The position numbers and the translations under genes are program-made. Shown in pieces: positions 1 to 11,385 of a stretch of DNA of 64,000 bases (position 1 is its first letter; each line of letters starts with the position of its first letter). The DNA is from Sphagnum compactum (Eukaryota; Bryophyta; Sphagnopsida; Sphagnales). The notes under the pieces were generated by a model. It did no database searches. It was not told where the DNA came from and saw only the letters and a program-made list of their open reading frames with translations. The stretch lies in assembly GCA_965153455.1 (NCBI GenBank), contig OZ234496.1, positions 12,392,304-12,456,303 of the forward strand, written 5' to 3'.

Positions 1-450
1 GAAATGTTTTTACAAGTATTTCATTTTTTTTTCATGCACCTCAATATTGATGTGGTGAACATTCTAATATAATTTTTTTGGTTAATAGAGTTTGTTTTCA
101 TAATTAAAATCATTCCCAACCCCTAAAAAATGACGAAATTATTAAGGATACTTTTGGCGATGATAAAAATTATTAAGGATACTTTTGGCGATGATGCGAA
201 GGTTGATGAGAGGCTATAGCTAACTGTTTTCAGGAGGTGTGATGGCCCTTAGCTTCCGCAATGTCTTCTTCATGGTTTCTTGAGTCCCTAAAACCATTTC
301 ACACAAAAACCAGTATCCAAAGTTTAGTGCAGCTAACTACTATATCACAAGCTAAACTTTGCTGTAGTAGTAAAATAAATCAATGATTCAAGTGTTAAAA
401 TGAACATTCAATGAAATGTATTAACTAGCATCGTCTTAGAGAGAGAGATA
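1..450. other. Gene-free AT-rich flank with a 29-bp tandem duplication
   Basis: No coding exon is visible. A 29-base block starting AAATTATTAAGGATACTTTT occurs twice in perfect copy at 136-164 and 167-195 (period 31). The stretch next to 450 is probably the 3' untranslated region of the minus-strand gene that ends at 451. Confidence 0.6.
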
Positions 451-717
451 TTATGTCAAACCTTTTGGTGTTTTTTGCTTAGGACTTTTGAAAGTGGGGG
501 CATTCGCTGGCATGGACAAGAGGTTCAATGACCGTAATTTCTCATTGTTTCTTTCAATATTTTTGTTTCGCAATTTTTCGTACTCTGTCAATTCCGCCTC
601 AGGTGCGGGTGTAGCCTTCAAATTGCGAACAGCTCCACAATGAGAGCAGAACCTTGCTTCTGGGAGGCTAAATTCTGCTCTGCAACTCTCGCAAAATCGA
701 CAGTGTTCAGTCGCCAT
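451..717 (-). CDS. Small zinc-ribbon protein with a charged YEKLR helix
   Basis: A single 88-codon exon runs from ATG at 717 to TAA at 451. Residues 6-28 hold a double-cysteine zinc-ribbon pattern (CRFC...C then FCSHCG). Residues 43-67 form a charged helix, ELTEYEKLRNKNIERNNEKL, followed by RSLNLL. That helix resembles the segment ahead of the B3 domain in some plant B3 proteins (YEE.R..R..EN..RM..LNL), but no B3 domain follows. The C-terminus is short and basic (SPKQKTPKG). A metal-binding adaptor or DNA-associated role is an inference only. The reading frame is open and the composition looks coding. It could instead be a truncated gene or a first exon; the in-frame TAA at 451 argues for a complete short protein. 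Confidence 0.55.
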   Translation of the reverse strand: MATEHCRFCESCRAEFSLPEARFCSHCGAVRNLKATPAPEAELTEYEKLRNKNIERNNEKLRSLNLLSMPANAPTFKSPKQKTPKGLT

Positions 718-1250
718 TCACCTATTCAAACACTAGAATTCTGGTCCAGAAAGCATCAACTCTGTCATTGCACTCTGTCATTGCAGGCATTCTATATTTC
801 TATATTTATACGACAAACATGAAGCAAAACAAGAATGAAAAAGAAGAACAAGATATTTCTGAAATGCAGATTCACTTACCTTCTCGCGCGCTTGCTTACC
901 AAGCCTTCCCATTCTTCTATGGATAACAACAAAAAGCGCACACACAAGCCTGCAATTGCCTTTCCTGCACTTGACCACTCTTCTTTGCACTACGTAGTGA
1001 GAGCCTCAAAATGGAAGGTGGCTGGGAATTGGGAGGAGACGATGCCTTTTAACATGAAGATTAAGAGTCATTATAGGAGCTAAAGAAAATTTGCGTGTGA
1101 GAGAAAGAAGAGCGCGGAAGAGATGAAGAAGAAGAAGCGGAAAAAAATGTGCACGCTAAGAAGAAGGCGACATCACTGGGTTTTGTATTTTTCTGTAAAT
1201 TTTCTTATTTTCGAATTTATAATAACTTAAGGAACTTAGAAAGTATCTGA
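718..1250 (-). promoter_or_regulatory. Upstream and leader region of the zinc-ribbon gene
   Basis: No convincing coding exon lies here. The part at 1085-1145 is purine-rich (GAAGAAGAAGAAGCGG-like) on the plus strand. That makes a pyrimidine-rich tract on the gene strand, as is common in plant 5' leaders. A possible donor on the gene strand (GGTAAGC, near 895-905) would allow an intron in the leader. The boundaries are a guess. Confidence 0.25.
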
Positions 1251-1754
1251 ATGACAATCTTCGATTTCACTTGCATCCCTGTAGACATTTGATTCCGGGG
1301 TGGAGTGTTCGATTCTCCGCACGCCCGGTCCCTCCAAACTCAACTCTATTAAGTCTCTTTTCTACTCCTCTTAGGTAGTTTAGGTTTTATTTTTTCGGCT
1401 CTTGGTATTGTTGGATACTATAGACTAGGGTAAGCTTCCACAAATACTTTATTTTCTCGGAAAAGGAATTCCTTTTTCTAAAAAATTATATTAATTATTT
1501 TTTCATGATCAAAATTGACATTGGCATATAAGGAATGAAATTAGTCAGATTTTAGCAAACGGTAATTATAATGGTCTTCAACATCTCAAGTTAATATTTT
1601 TGACCAAAAATGGTTTCACTGTTTTAAGGATTATTTAATGACAAAACTGACTTTATGGTAAGGTAGCCCTAGATGTTTGTAACAAGGTTTTTTTTAATTA
1701 AATTTTGTTTGTAGGCAAAATGGTGATCATCCTAAGGGATTTAGCTGAATCTGG

Positions 1755-1788
<34 letters not shown>

Positions 1789-2518
1789 CCTTCTATATTC
1801 ACATAACATATTAAATTTTTCATGTGTTTTTCAAAATTGAAAAAATAATGTAAAACAAAACTTGCCACCCTATGCGTACACTATGGAAGGATGCATATTC
1901 TACTTTCATATTTTGAGTACTTGTTTCTTATTTTTGAATCACTCTGAATGAATTTCTTTTAACACATTATTTCTGAATTTAATTTACTGATTTAAAGTTT
2001 CTGCAACAAATATTTAAATTATTTCCTTTTTGTAGTAGACATTAAACAATTGTCTTTCTAGCATTTAGAGAATTTTATATGAAACTACATGCCATAAAGT
2101 AATCTTGGGTTTCAGGCTCACTTTGATCTTGACTATCCCTCTCATCTTTCCTTTTTGAGAACTTATCTAAGAGCTTCCTAAGTTACAGGTACCTAAGGAC
2201 TATTTGCAAGGCTACACAGGGCTTATTTCGGAAATTATTGGTGCAGGGAATCAAACCCTGCATCCCGAAATTATGTAGTAGCATGGATGCCAGTGAGATA
2301 GGGGGTTGTGAAGAGCTTTTCTACAACTCCACAGTGGGGCAGTGAGTAAAGTTGCAGGAGGGGATTTTTGTTGTGTGGTTTCTACAGTCCCAAAGTGCAA
2401 AAGAGGTCCTACACACAAGAGGTAGATTTTTGCAACTACGCAGTTATGGATAGCAGAAATTAACAATCTACACATTACAAGTGAAGGTCTCTTTGCACAC
2501 TTACTTAAGTTCCACCTG
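1251..2518. other. Gene-free stretch with an AC microsatellite
   Basis: AT-rich intergenic DNA without supported exons. A run of about 14 AC units lies at 1757-1785. The words just before it (GATTTAGCTGAATCTGGCTAC) recur in related form near 5735, 9140-9215 and 12570, so this is one member of a dispersed repeat family. Confidence 0.5.
1757..1785. repeat. (AC)n microsatellite
   Basis: Uninterrupted AC dinucleotide run of about 14.5 units, directly readable in the sequence. Confidence 0.95.
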
Positions 2519-3064
2519 GTGAAACAGGGGATGGACCGCCCACATAGAGCAAAGTTCAAAAGTTGCATGTCCCCTGGTTGTGGTGGGAAACTTGTATCGA
2601 GCTCAACCTTCTGTCGACACTTAGCCCGCCGAAATGCAGTGGCAGGCCCAACCAACCAGCTAGAGGCCAGCACAGGACCTTCTTCAAGTCGGGAAACTTC
2701 CTCCCCTGTATTGGAGCATCCTTCTCTGATTCATGATCCTTCCTCCCCTTCAGGCACTAATTCCCCTTTAGGCGCTGATGCAAATGATGTTGAGCCATGC
2801 TAGATGTTGTTCAAGGTGTTGCCTTCATTTATGGTGCTGCCATCCCCTTGTTGTGGAGAAATGACCTTGGATTCAGCGATCACCAACCAAGTAATGAAAT
2901 TGCAAAGAGACATGGACGAAGCAAAAGCCCCAATCGCACTTCAAAACAAAGTTCTATCACGACTATTTGGTGGAAGGGCAAATGCTAGTGATGCAACAAA
3001 CTACACATCTATGGGACTAGCTCAGCTGCTTGCCCTTGAGGAAAGTCCCTGTGTGGAAAACTAG
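2519..3064 (+). pseudogene. Decayed ORF with a Cys-rich SSSTFCRH segment
   Basis: A single frame runs from ATG 2519 to TAG 3062 and is interrupted once by an in-frame TAG at 2801-2803. The first half (about 94 codons) has a cysteine/histidine cluster (CMSPGCGG...SSSTFCRHLAR), then a Ser/Pro-rich tail. The second half has an amphipathic stretch (QVMKLQRDMDEAK) and ends EESPCVEN. I do not recognise the family. The Cys-Cys-His arrangement is reminiscent of the short zinc-finger leaders of plant transposon proteins. It looks like a transposon-derived relic whose stop arose by CAG to TAG, since the two halves share one frame. Confidence 0.35.
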
Positions 3065-3205
3065 GAAAGCTCCTCCATGTTGTCCCCACTAATCCCTGGG
3101 AGGTGACTTTCCCTATGTTTTGAAAATTTAATGAAATTTTGTATATGTAACTCTACAAATAATTCCTGTGGGGAAACCGAAAAAAGTTTGTTGTGAGAGC
3201 TCCTT

Positions 3206-6200
3206 TTAATCGATCTGACTTCCAGGAGAGTTTGGCAGTGATGATGCATGCTGATCATTTGCTCCACCTGCTGACTGCATTGTCGACAGCTGGATTGCGC
3301 AGTTTAGTATGTTGTAAATAAGATTGTCATAAGTGCAGAAGCTGGGGGAAGAAGTTGCAGTAGCTGCTCGTGTAGCACTTGCCGTTGCAACGATCTGCAA
3401 CTGCTCACGTGTAAGTAATGTACTCGAGGACTCTAGTGCTAATGAAGAAGTCTCAAGAGTAACAGCTGAAGATTCAAGTGGTTGTAGCTGATTTGAGTTC
3501 ACTAGTAACCTAGCTGAAGTTGATAGTGCTAGTTCTAGTCCGGTGTCGACAGTTTGATATTCATCACCATGAGTCACAGCAGCATGGGTGCCATGACTTA
3601 CTGCATTTTCTGTTTCGACGCGAATCTGCTGCATGAAAGGCCCCTGAGCTGCATTTTTTATCATCCGGTGGTCATTTGCAGCTGCAGCAGATTTTTGGGG
3701 GGAGTTCTCATGGGCACTAGTAGTGGACAACAGTGAGACTATGGCGGAGGCCAGAGTTGCGGCAAATTTTGGGTCAGATGTAATCGCAGTCGTCATTGAG
3801 TTCGACTCAATGGAGCCTGCAGCTGCGCCTCTCGTCGCAGCAGGCGCTGTGTAGGTCTGACTACTAGGGTTGCTAGGATTCTGCATATAACTTAGGGACG
3901 ACCTGATTCTCCTAGCTATATTATCTTCCAGCTGTTTCTGCTGCTCCTGCATGGTCTGTTCAAAGACGGTTGCTGTGGATGCATGACAAGCTGATCCCCA
4001 CGTTTCACACAACGAGCTCGGATATATTCCTGGTGTGATGTTGCTGAAGGCTGTTCCAGCTGCTGACTGGGAGAAGTCGATTGGATGAGAGATTGGATTC
4101 ATGTAATTAGGTCTTGGAGCTACAGCTCGAGAGCTGCCGGCCAGTTGGTCCAGACCCGATATTCCAAAACTGTTTGGCTGCAGACGATCATGCGCGGCCT
4201 GCTGTACTGAGCTTAAACGCTCTACAACTCGATGATGTCCTGCACTAAAAATCCCTGATAATGGATTCAAGTAGTACTGGGTGCTGATCATGTTTGGAGC
4301 AGCTGCACTAGAATGGCCGACCACACCGGCTGAATTCGCCGCTCCTGACCTCAGACTGAGCTGGGTGGGAGGCTCTTTGGTGAAGTCGAGGGTAATGCTC
4401 GGATATGATGAGGTTGAAGAAGAAATGGCAAAGCAGGTTGCTGGAAGGCCATGAAGTCCTGCAAGTAACGTGGAAGGCATATATGAGCCTCCAGGCATGT
4501 ACTGAGCTATATCGCTAGCAGTTGTGGAGCCTGACAATAGCATGCTTGCAGCGGCTGCCGTCGCGGATGCCATGGCTGCCGCCACTGGAGCGAGAGGATG
4601 GTTATGCTTCCCCTCGTATGTTGAGATCAGGACCGACGCATCGTCCACACATCGCTGCACCTGCCAGAATGATATATACCAAAGGTCATGTCACTAAAGA
4701 AAAGCCAACCATTAACCTACATAAAAACCTGACCTAATTTGAAATTTTGCAAGAAGTTTATGCTTGGTAAGGTGTGCCTCGTTATCTACGAGGAAGGTTC
4801 TGCTCGGAAAGGAACCGAGCCAAATACAAAGGACAAATTAGGTCAGGTTTTTAAGTTAGCATCAATCGAACATTCATTTTTTCCTTCTATAAAAGGATGA
4901 ATAACAAAAAAAACTTTCTCACAAAAGATCACGTGAGAGAAAGTTTGTTTATACAAATCTACCTGTTTTCTGACTGCGCAGGAAGATGTAACGCTACATT
5001 TGTAATATGCACGCGGGCACGAATTTCCTTTCGACGTCTTTTGGCCATACTTCCTCCAGTGGCATCCATCATTCACCTGTCGCAACCTTTTGAAGTCAGA
5101 TCATGTTCTAACCAGCACAAGTTTTGAATAGATTGGAGAGCATTAAAAGTACAAGGATAAAAACATAAGAACAGTACCCATCTACGTAATTATGAATGAT
5201 TACTTTTCTTTTTTTTATTGAAAATGTTTGATTCATTTATACAATAATATTCATGTGAGTTTTTAGATTATAAATTTAAGAATAATTTATTATAAATAAT
5301 CAATCCTATTCCAACTACACCACAAAAGAGAGATGAATGTCAATAGTGTTTATGAGTTTACACACATATTGTCAAATAGTGAAATTAAAAATTCAGAAAA
5401 TAAGTGATTTTTGGAGGTTTTCAATAGGTAGAACTGGGGAAAAAAAGGGCCCAGACATTTATATACTGTAGCACCTTGCAGCTTTGACATTAGTTCAGTT
5501 ATTTGTAGAAATCTTGAAGCTTTCACCTCAAAAGATTCAAAGAAAAATAATTTGTGAAAGAAAATAGAGAATCTATTGAAATGTTTTATTTTCAACATGG
5601 AACCTTCAATTTTAATTAATTATTTCACAGACGGGTGTGTTGAAGTGGCCCTTGTACTATGGTATGTGGTTTTCATTGTGTAATTAAACATATAAAAGGA
5701 TTATTAAATATTTGTACTTTATTTCTGGTACATAGCCAGATTTGGCCATATCTTCCGATGGACGACCGCCACTTTTTTTTACATCTTCCAATGAATGACC
5801 ACTTTAGATACAAACAGAAATTCCTCAAAAAAAAAAAAAACAAAACAAAAAACACTGGTTTACAATTTACACCCGCAAATCCAATAGAATCCAATCGTGC
5901 ATAATCATACAAAGGTTTGAACACAAAGAATGAAGGTCAGAGGGCAAGAAGAATTACCATGGAAGACTCCGATCGAGCCCTAACCGAAACACGCGCCTTT
6001 CGGACTAGTGGAGATGCATTAGACACACCTTTGAAGAGATTTGTATTGTCAAGAAGCTGGTGATTTGTATTCTCGCATTGAACGATAGCATGATCTGAAC
6101 TTCTAGATTTGAGGGATTCTGTTGCGACGTGGAACTCGACTAGAGCTGGATCCGAGTTCTCAACCATTTGTGAATCTAATGTCCCGCTTGCAGCTTCGTG

Positions 6201-8123
6201 AAGATCTGGCGACGCAGTCATGCTGTTAGTACTCGAGGAAACCAACTTCCGCACCTTCTTGTACCGCCAGTCGAGGCTGGCATCAGCAGCAGCTGTTGTA
6301 CTAGTCCGCGCTGGGAGAAGGTCACCTGTCGCATCCGGCACTGGGGAACTGGAGCTTGGCTCACTATGCCCGCGTGGACTCGATGTTTGAGGGCTGCCAG
6401 ACGAAATTGCTGGACCGTGATCATGTTGCCTTTTCTGAGTACTTAGGGAAACAATGAGCCCCTCATGATCTTCCTCCTCCTGTAGATCAATACTCTAGTA
6501 TGTAAACGATGAAAATGGACATACGGAACTTCGGTATCCTAAAAATTTGACCTAATTCTTCCTTTGCATTTGCAGGTTCCTTCCCAAACAGAACCTTCCT
6601 CGTAGATAACCAGGCACACCTTACCAAGCATAACCTTCTTGCACAATTTCCAATGAGGCCAGGTTTTTTTGACTAGGTTAATGGCAGGTCACATCGGATA
6701 TTCTGTTTTTTTTGGCTTGTTCCCATGCCCTCCAACAGAATACCCTCTGGACCTGTCATAATCCTATACGTATTGCTGCAGGGAACCCAGGTTGGTATTG
6801 AGCTTACCTCGTGCAAGTTTTCATCCGCCATCTGATTTGGCTCGTCGGATTGTGAATTTTCAGCTATAAACTGCAGTCGCATATTTCTGCTACTTTTGAT
6901 GGTATCTTGAGATAGCCAGTTCCTTCGAAGAATCACATTCTCCTCACTCAAGCGGGCCATTTCCTTGCGAGCGGCAAAGAGCTGCGATTAATATCAACAC
7001 ATCCAAAACTATCGGTCCGTTGTGGAACGGATCGACAGGCTTCGAACTCACGCGTTGGATTCTCAAGCGGATTAATCTTCTTGGGAATTCTGTCTTGAAA
7101 CAGGATACTGAACAAAGAGACCACTTCTTACATAGAATGGATTATGTGAGCCTCGACAGATAGATATAACAATTTCCAAATGACTCGTTACTGGATCAGT
7201 GGATTGGTAAGGGTCTGAATGTTCAGGGCCAAGAGGTGAGAGACTAGGTACCTGGTTGCGCAGCTCCTCATGAGAGATCGAGGTTCTTGTGGATGTATTC
7301 GGAGATGTCGCATCTTCAACTATACTCGACTGCTCACGGACAGTGTTGTTTAGATGATCCTTCGCATGACTAGTCTGCATCAAAGAGTACTCAGTCAGGT
7401 CACCATTTACATGTATTCGTTCTATGTAGATATAATCTGGCGTCGTCTGTTGATCTAGTGTTTGGATCTGTGGATAATGAACCTTTTTTTTGCATTCGCG
7501 CAACACTTCCCGCGATCTATTTTATGATGATCAACTTGTACTATAATCCTGCAGATACAATATTCGGTAATTGACCTTCATAGCTTATGTAAGATGATAG
7601 AGATCAGGTGTTAGAATATTCGTACCAGCTCCCACTTATTGGCGAAAGAACATCGGCAGCCAACTACCGCACATCTGTGTACTGCATCGCACCTCCACGC
7701 AACAGCGTCGACTTCCGCATCGTCGTGTGGTTCTTCCTTCCCGACCAAACACAGTGGAAGCCAATCGCCAGGAGAGTTTCTAGGTAATTTTGACGTCGTA
7801 GTAGCAGCTTCCAGTACTGCGTCATTCTTATGCAGCAACCAGCTCTCCCTGGAACCGGCGGCAGCTGTTGCAGGACCGGCCTTAGATATGTGGTAGTGTT
7901 GAGATGAAATGGCCTTCTCCATCTTCTCCTCGTCAACAGGCCGCTGATCCGGGACCCTATCGAGTGCTGTGTCCTTCTCGCTCAAATATTGACCCTCTTC
8001 ATGATCTGTAAGCCTCAAAGAGAGGTCTATGTCTGCTACCCGATCAATGCGACCGTTAGCTGTGGTACTACTGCTGCTCCTCCTAACATCTGGTCCCTGT
8101 ACTAAGATCTCCATGCAGTTCAT
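3206..8123 (-). CDS. Group IIb WRKY transcription factor, 992 aa, six exons
   Basis: Exons on the minus strand: 8123-7626, 7467-7252, 6981-6808, 6479-5958, 5076-4963 and 4660-3206. All have GT-AG borders and join in phase 0; only the start of exon 2 is ambiguous. A leucine-rich coiled coil (about 239-260, [17 protein letters not shown]) precedes a Ser-rich linker. The DNA-binding domain starts with [13 protein letters not shown] at the end of exon 4 and carries WRKYGQK at 477-483. Its zinc ligands are C497, C503, H527 and H529 (C-X5-C-X23-H-X-H). The intron between RKQ and VQR is the conserved group IIa/IIb position. After HNHPL comes an Ala/Ser-rich [10 protein letters not shown] block typical of IIb. 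The C-terminal exon (484 aa) is long for the family, with Ala/Ser/Thr-rich stretches likely to be activation or repression segments. The protein should act in the nucleus on W-boxes. No disabling change is seen. Confidence 0.92.
4724..4851. mobile_element. MITE copy 1 (19-bp perfect TIRs) in WRKY intron 5
   Basis: The element is bounded by perfect 19-base inverted repeats: AAAAACCTGACCTAATTTG at 4723-4741 and its complement CAAATTAGGTCAGGTTTTT at 4834-4852. If the outer base pair is counted as part of a TA target duplication, the element is 128 bp with TA on both sides (4722-4723 and 4852-4853). That is the pattern of Tc1/mariner-type (Stowaway-like) MITEs. It also contains an internal near-palindrome (GGCTCGGTTCC...). 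It lies wholly inside intron 5, between exons 5 and 6. Confidence 0.8.
5077..5957. other. WRKY intron 4 with a dispersed-repeat copy
   Basis: AT-rich intron of 881 bp. The part at 5660-5830 shares words with the dispersed family seen elsewhere: GTTTTCATTGTGTA..AAACATATA.AAGGA recurs at 12840-12870, and ATAGCCAGATTTGGCCATATCTTC is a related end. It carries no additional exon. Confidence 0.5.
6541..6668. mobile_element. MITE copy 2, inverted relative to copy 1, in WRKY intron 3
   Basis: The stretch is about 85 percent identical by eye to the reverse complement of 4724-4851. The longest shared block runs through CAGAACCTTCCTCGTAGATAA and GGCACACCTTACCAAGCATAA. The terminal repeats have diverged (AAAAATTTGACCTAATT on the left, AATGAGGCCAGGTTTTT on the right). 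The TA duplication is no longer clear on the right, so this copy looks older or less constrained. Confidence 0.75.
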
Positions 8124-8272
8124 CTGATGATCAGATTCTGATCACGGCCTGAGTTCTATATAGGGGGATCACGGTCTTCCCTATCCATGAATCCCTTGAT
8201 CCGACATGATAATCCGTGCGGCGAGTTGTAATTTGACCTTACATCGAACAAGCTTTAAAATTGTACTACGTC

Positions 8273-8295
8273 GCTGCTGCTGCTGCTGCTGCTGC
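8273..8295. repeat. (GCT)n trinucleotide repeat
   Basis: About 7.7 uninterrupted GCT units, read directly, in the probable 5' leader of the WRKY gene. Confidence 0.9.
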
Positions 8296-8820
8296 ATCCC
8301 ACCAAAATGGAAACTCGAGACCAGCTCTTCCTTATATAACATTCCTGCATCATGCTCCTCATGACTAATCTCGATCCCTCGTTCAAGAACCGCGGGAATT
8401 AGCCAGTCGGATGCTGCAACAGGTCTACACGAAGCTCGACTGATCTGACAAAGAAATTAGAAAAGGAAACAGCTGATGATCTAGACCGGGGCACTAACAA
8501 CAAACAGAAACGGGCAGTAACCATGCATTGAAGCTGCAGAAACTAGCTAGCACCCAAGAATGAATCAAGATCAGATGTCGAGTACTATGCGAGAACGATT
8601 CACTCATGCGAATCATGAGATGGTCACAGATCCTTTTGACATGAGCTGCGGGCCTGCGGCAATAAAGTCTTCTCTTCTTGTTTGTTTGTTGTTTTTGTTG
8701 GGTTAGGGTTGACGATTCGATGCAATTCCGCCGGCATAAGTGCGTGCAATTGGTGACGGAAAATCAGAAATCTACAACATCTTGCTGTCGCCAGGCTCGA
8801 TGTTTGGATCGTCGAGCAGC

Positions 8821-8899
8821 ATATCTTTACTCGCAAAAATGACATATTTGCTCGCAAATTTGATATATCTTTTCGCATAGATGATATCTTTGCTCGTCA
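8821..8899. repeat. Four short degenerate tandem units (ATATCTTTNCTCGCA)
   Basis: Four units of about 18-23 bases follow each other: ATATCTTTACTCGCAAAAAT, ATATTTGCTCGCAAATTT, ATATCTTTTCGCATAG and ATATCTTTGCTCGTCA. They sit just beside the TGACG cluster and could be part of the regulatory region. Confidence 0.7.
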
Positions 8900-9060
8900 C
8901 GTTGCGACGGCTGCATGACGTCTGTTTCTCGGTTTGGGCTGACGAACCTGAGATAACGGCGCCGCCACCGCGTTTCGAGCAATTAACAATCTGGTCATGA
9001 CGTCATGACGTACAAAGGTGACGTTCGTGTTCTAGTGAGTCGTTTCGTCATTTTACCTCG

Positions 9061-11385
9061 TTTTCTCTCCTCTTGTTTTCTTCAAACAATTTGCTTCCTC
9101 TGGACCAGGGGTTGTTTTAGGAATTCTTGTTCGTAGCCAAAGTGGGTATCATCCATTGGGAAGATGTAGAAAAAGTGGGGATCATCTCTTGGAAGATTTA
9201 GCCAAATCTGGCTGTAAATCAGAAATAAAGTAAGGGTCTTTTAGTCATATAATGTTTGATATGACTACAAAATTAGTCATGAATGGAGTCATAAAATGTC
9301 TTCTAAGGACTCACATGCATCTTTGATTTAAACATGTGATTTTTTTTGCTTGCAAATGTTGTGAATTATGGCTGTATTCTTTTATGCACTTGTGGGGTTC
9401 ATGTTCGGTGGGCATCACCCTTTATCCACCCCATTACTCATGCACTTGTGTGAAAATAAAACTTGTGTCTGTGCCTGGAGTGCATGCGTTTGGTAAAGCA
9501 ATTCCTATACTTGGGAGCTACAAGCTTCACAAATTAATTTTTTTTTAATGCCCTGGCCCCTGGTATGCCTAAAAGTAGATACCGGCTGACACTGGTACTA
9601 ACCCACTCCCATAGGTAGTTCCCTTAGGTAGAGGAAATGGAAAGTTGGAGGGTTTGACACGTTACCAAGTTGGAACCTTGACTCAGTTGTGGATGAACAA
9701 TGCAAGTGATAATGGGTTTCCAATGGATGGTGCATGGGTGGGTGCTGGGTCACATAACCCATTTGCCTAAGGGGCTTCTCTGATACCTTAACCTGAGACT
9801 CAGGCTCTGACTTTGGTTTCAGTCTCAGTGTGGGGTATCCTACCTATTAACCTGGACTCTGCTGAAGCTCTTGGGACCCCAAATAACAATGCAAAACAAA
9901 TACATCACTACATCCCCGACAACCCTAAAACCTCTCACTATTGTGTTGTGTTAGTGCTGCCATTGTCGAAATAGATGGAATAGATTTCAAGCTCTCATTT
10001 AAATCTCAAATATTCAAATATGGACAGAGTGATGCGACCTCCCCAGTACTTTTGGAGAGCTCTTGTAGCCTTCTCAACTAGAAGTTGCTCTTAATCCGCA
10101 TGTTTTCGGGTCATTTTTGTGTTGTAGCCAATGCAACAACCATCCATAGGGAGATTTTACCAAATTTCTCTGTAAACTAGATATAGAAAAAAGAATCCTT
10201 CTATATTTTTGGCTACTACTTAAACCCATGTATAGAAATCTGAAATTAAAAAAAAACATTTTACAGATGTTGGCAATTGAAAATCTAAAAATCACTTCAT
10301 TTTTGCATTAAAAACGTTTAAGTTCACTTTTGGGCAAAATTTGCAAATGAAGATAAAAGGTTATTCTTCAACTACCTACAACCAAAAAGAAAAGTTTGAA
10401 GTGATAATGCCAAGGGGGCTATGCAAGCGATGATATCTTTTGGGTGAAATTTCACATCCTGACGACAAATGGGGGTTGTGAATGGTGTAAGGCTTGTTTT
10501 TGAAAAAAGTGGGCACATGTAAGCATATGACCACTTTAGATGATAGGTTTGAACCAGGTTTTTTCGTTTTCCAATTTCGTCAAGTAGGATGAGTACTAGG
10601 GTAAATTGGCCAGTGACTGAACACTTTAAGTGCTCAGGGCACAAGAAATCCTTGGGGAGGGCTCCATTGTTCTTGGTGTTCAAACAAAACTTGAATCCCT
10701 CCTATCGACGTGCTTGGCACTCTCAAAATTGTCAAAAATGAAATAGAATTAAGAAAGCTATGACCCCCCAAAGTAAAAAAGGTCAAAAACTGAAAAAAAC
10801 AAATCATCAAACATTACAAAGGCCAGTTCCTGAACACCCAAAAAATCTTGTGTGTTGCTCTGATGTTATTGGAGTTCAAAGATGACTTGTAGAACTTTAG
10901 GTTGTGCTCCTAGAGCACTTTAAATTGTTCAAGATGAATAAAAAATAAGAAAGTTATGAGGTTAAGTAAGAAGGGTCAAAATAAGGAAAAATTAAAAAAA
11001 ATGCACTATGCAATTTGAAAAAACGTATTTTTTTTACTGCTCTTTTTGGGCTGGTCTTTTGGCTTTACATTTCAAAGATGATTTGTAGAGCTTGAGAAGG
11101 CACTCTTATAATATTTTAAATCACTCAAAATGAAGAAAATTTGAGAAAGATTTGGCAAAGTGTTTGGTCACAAGTAGGTGATTGGTGATGAGCCGGTTTA
11201 CCCTAGCCATCCACAGAGGTATGAGCAAAATCTGGCTAGTTTGGTAGGGCAATAGATTTTTTTGAGAATCCTGCATTATTCTGATGACCTTCATGACCTC
11301 AACATCTAAATGTGTGGCCCTTAGATTCGTTTTTTCTCATAATGTGACAACGTGACCTCATTTTTTCCCAAAAAAAGGTTTGTAC
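9061..11385. other. Gene-free repeat-rich stretch
   Basis: No supported exon. The blocks at 9136-9220 and 10120-10200 carry words of the dispersed family with GTAGCCAAA...ATCATCC...GGAAGAT...CCAAATCTGGCT, also seen near 1720, 5735 and 12570-12620. The rest is AT-rich with short poly-A runs. I see no RNA gene. Confidence 0.5.

Larger units (their letters stand above)
8124..9060 (-). promoter_or_regulatory. WRKY leader and upstream region with TGACG motifs
   Basis: This lies upstream of the WRKY start codon. A trinucleotide run (GCT)n at 8273-8295 would fall in the leader as (AGC)n. A perfect TGACGTCA palindrome is at 8998-9005, immediately followed by TGACGT at 9006. Another TGACGT is at 8916 and GGTGACG near 9017. 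TGACG cores are binding sites for TGA-type bZIP factors in plants, which are linked to salicylate and stress responses. The cluster therefore suggests, but does not prove, TGA-bZIP control of this WRKY gene. Confidence 0.5.

Noticed and set aside
1285-1335. tRNA or SINE with B-box-like GTTCGATTC
   Set aside because: No A box at the right distance and no stem pairing could be drawn; a single short match is not enough.
2251-2673. Minus-strand ORF of 140 codons
   Set aside because: Overlaps the plus-strand decayed ORF, has no motif and no plausible splice context.
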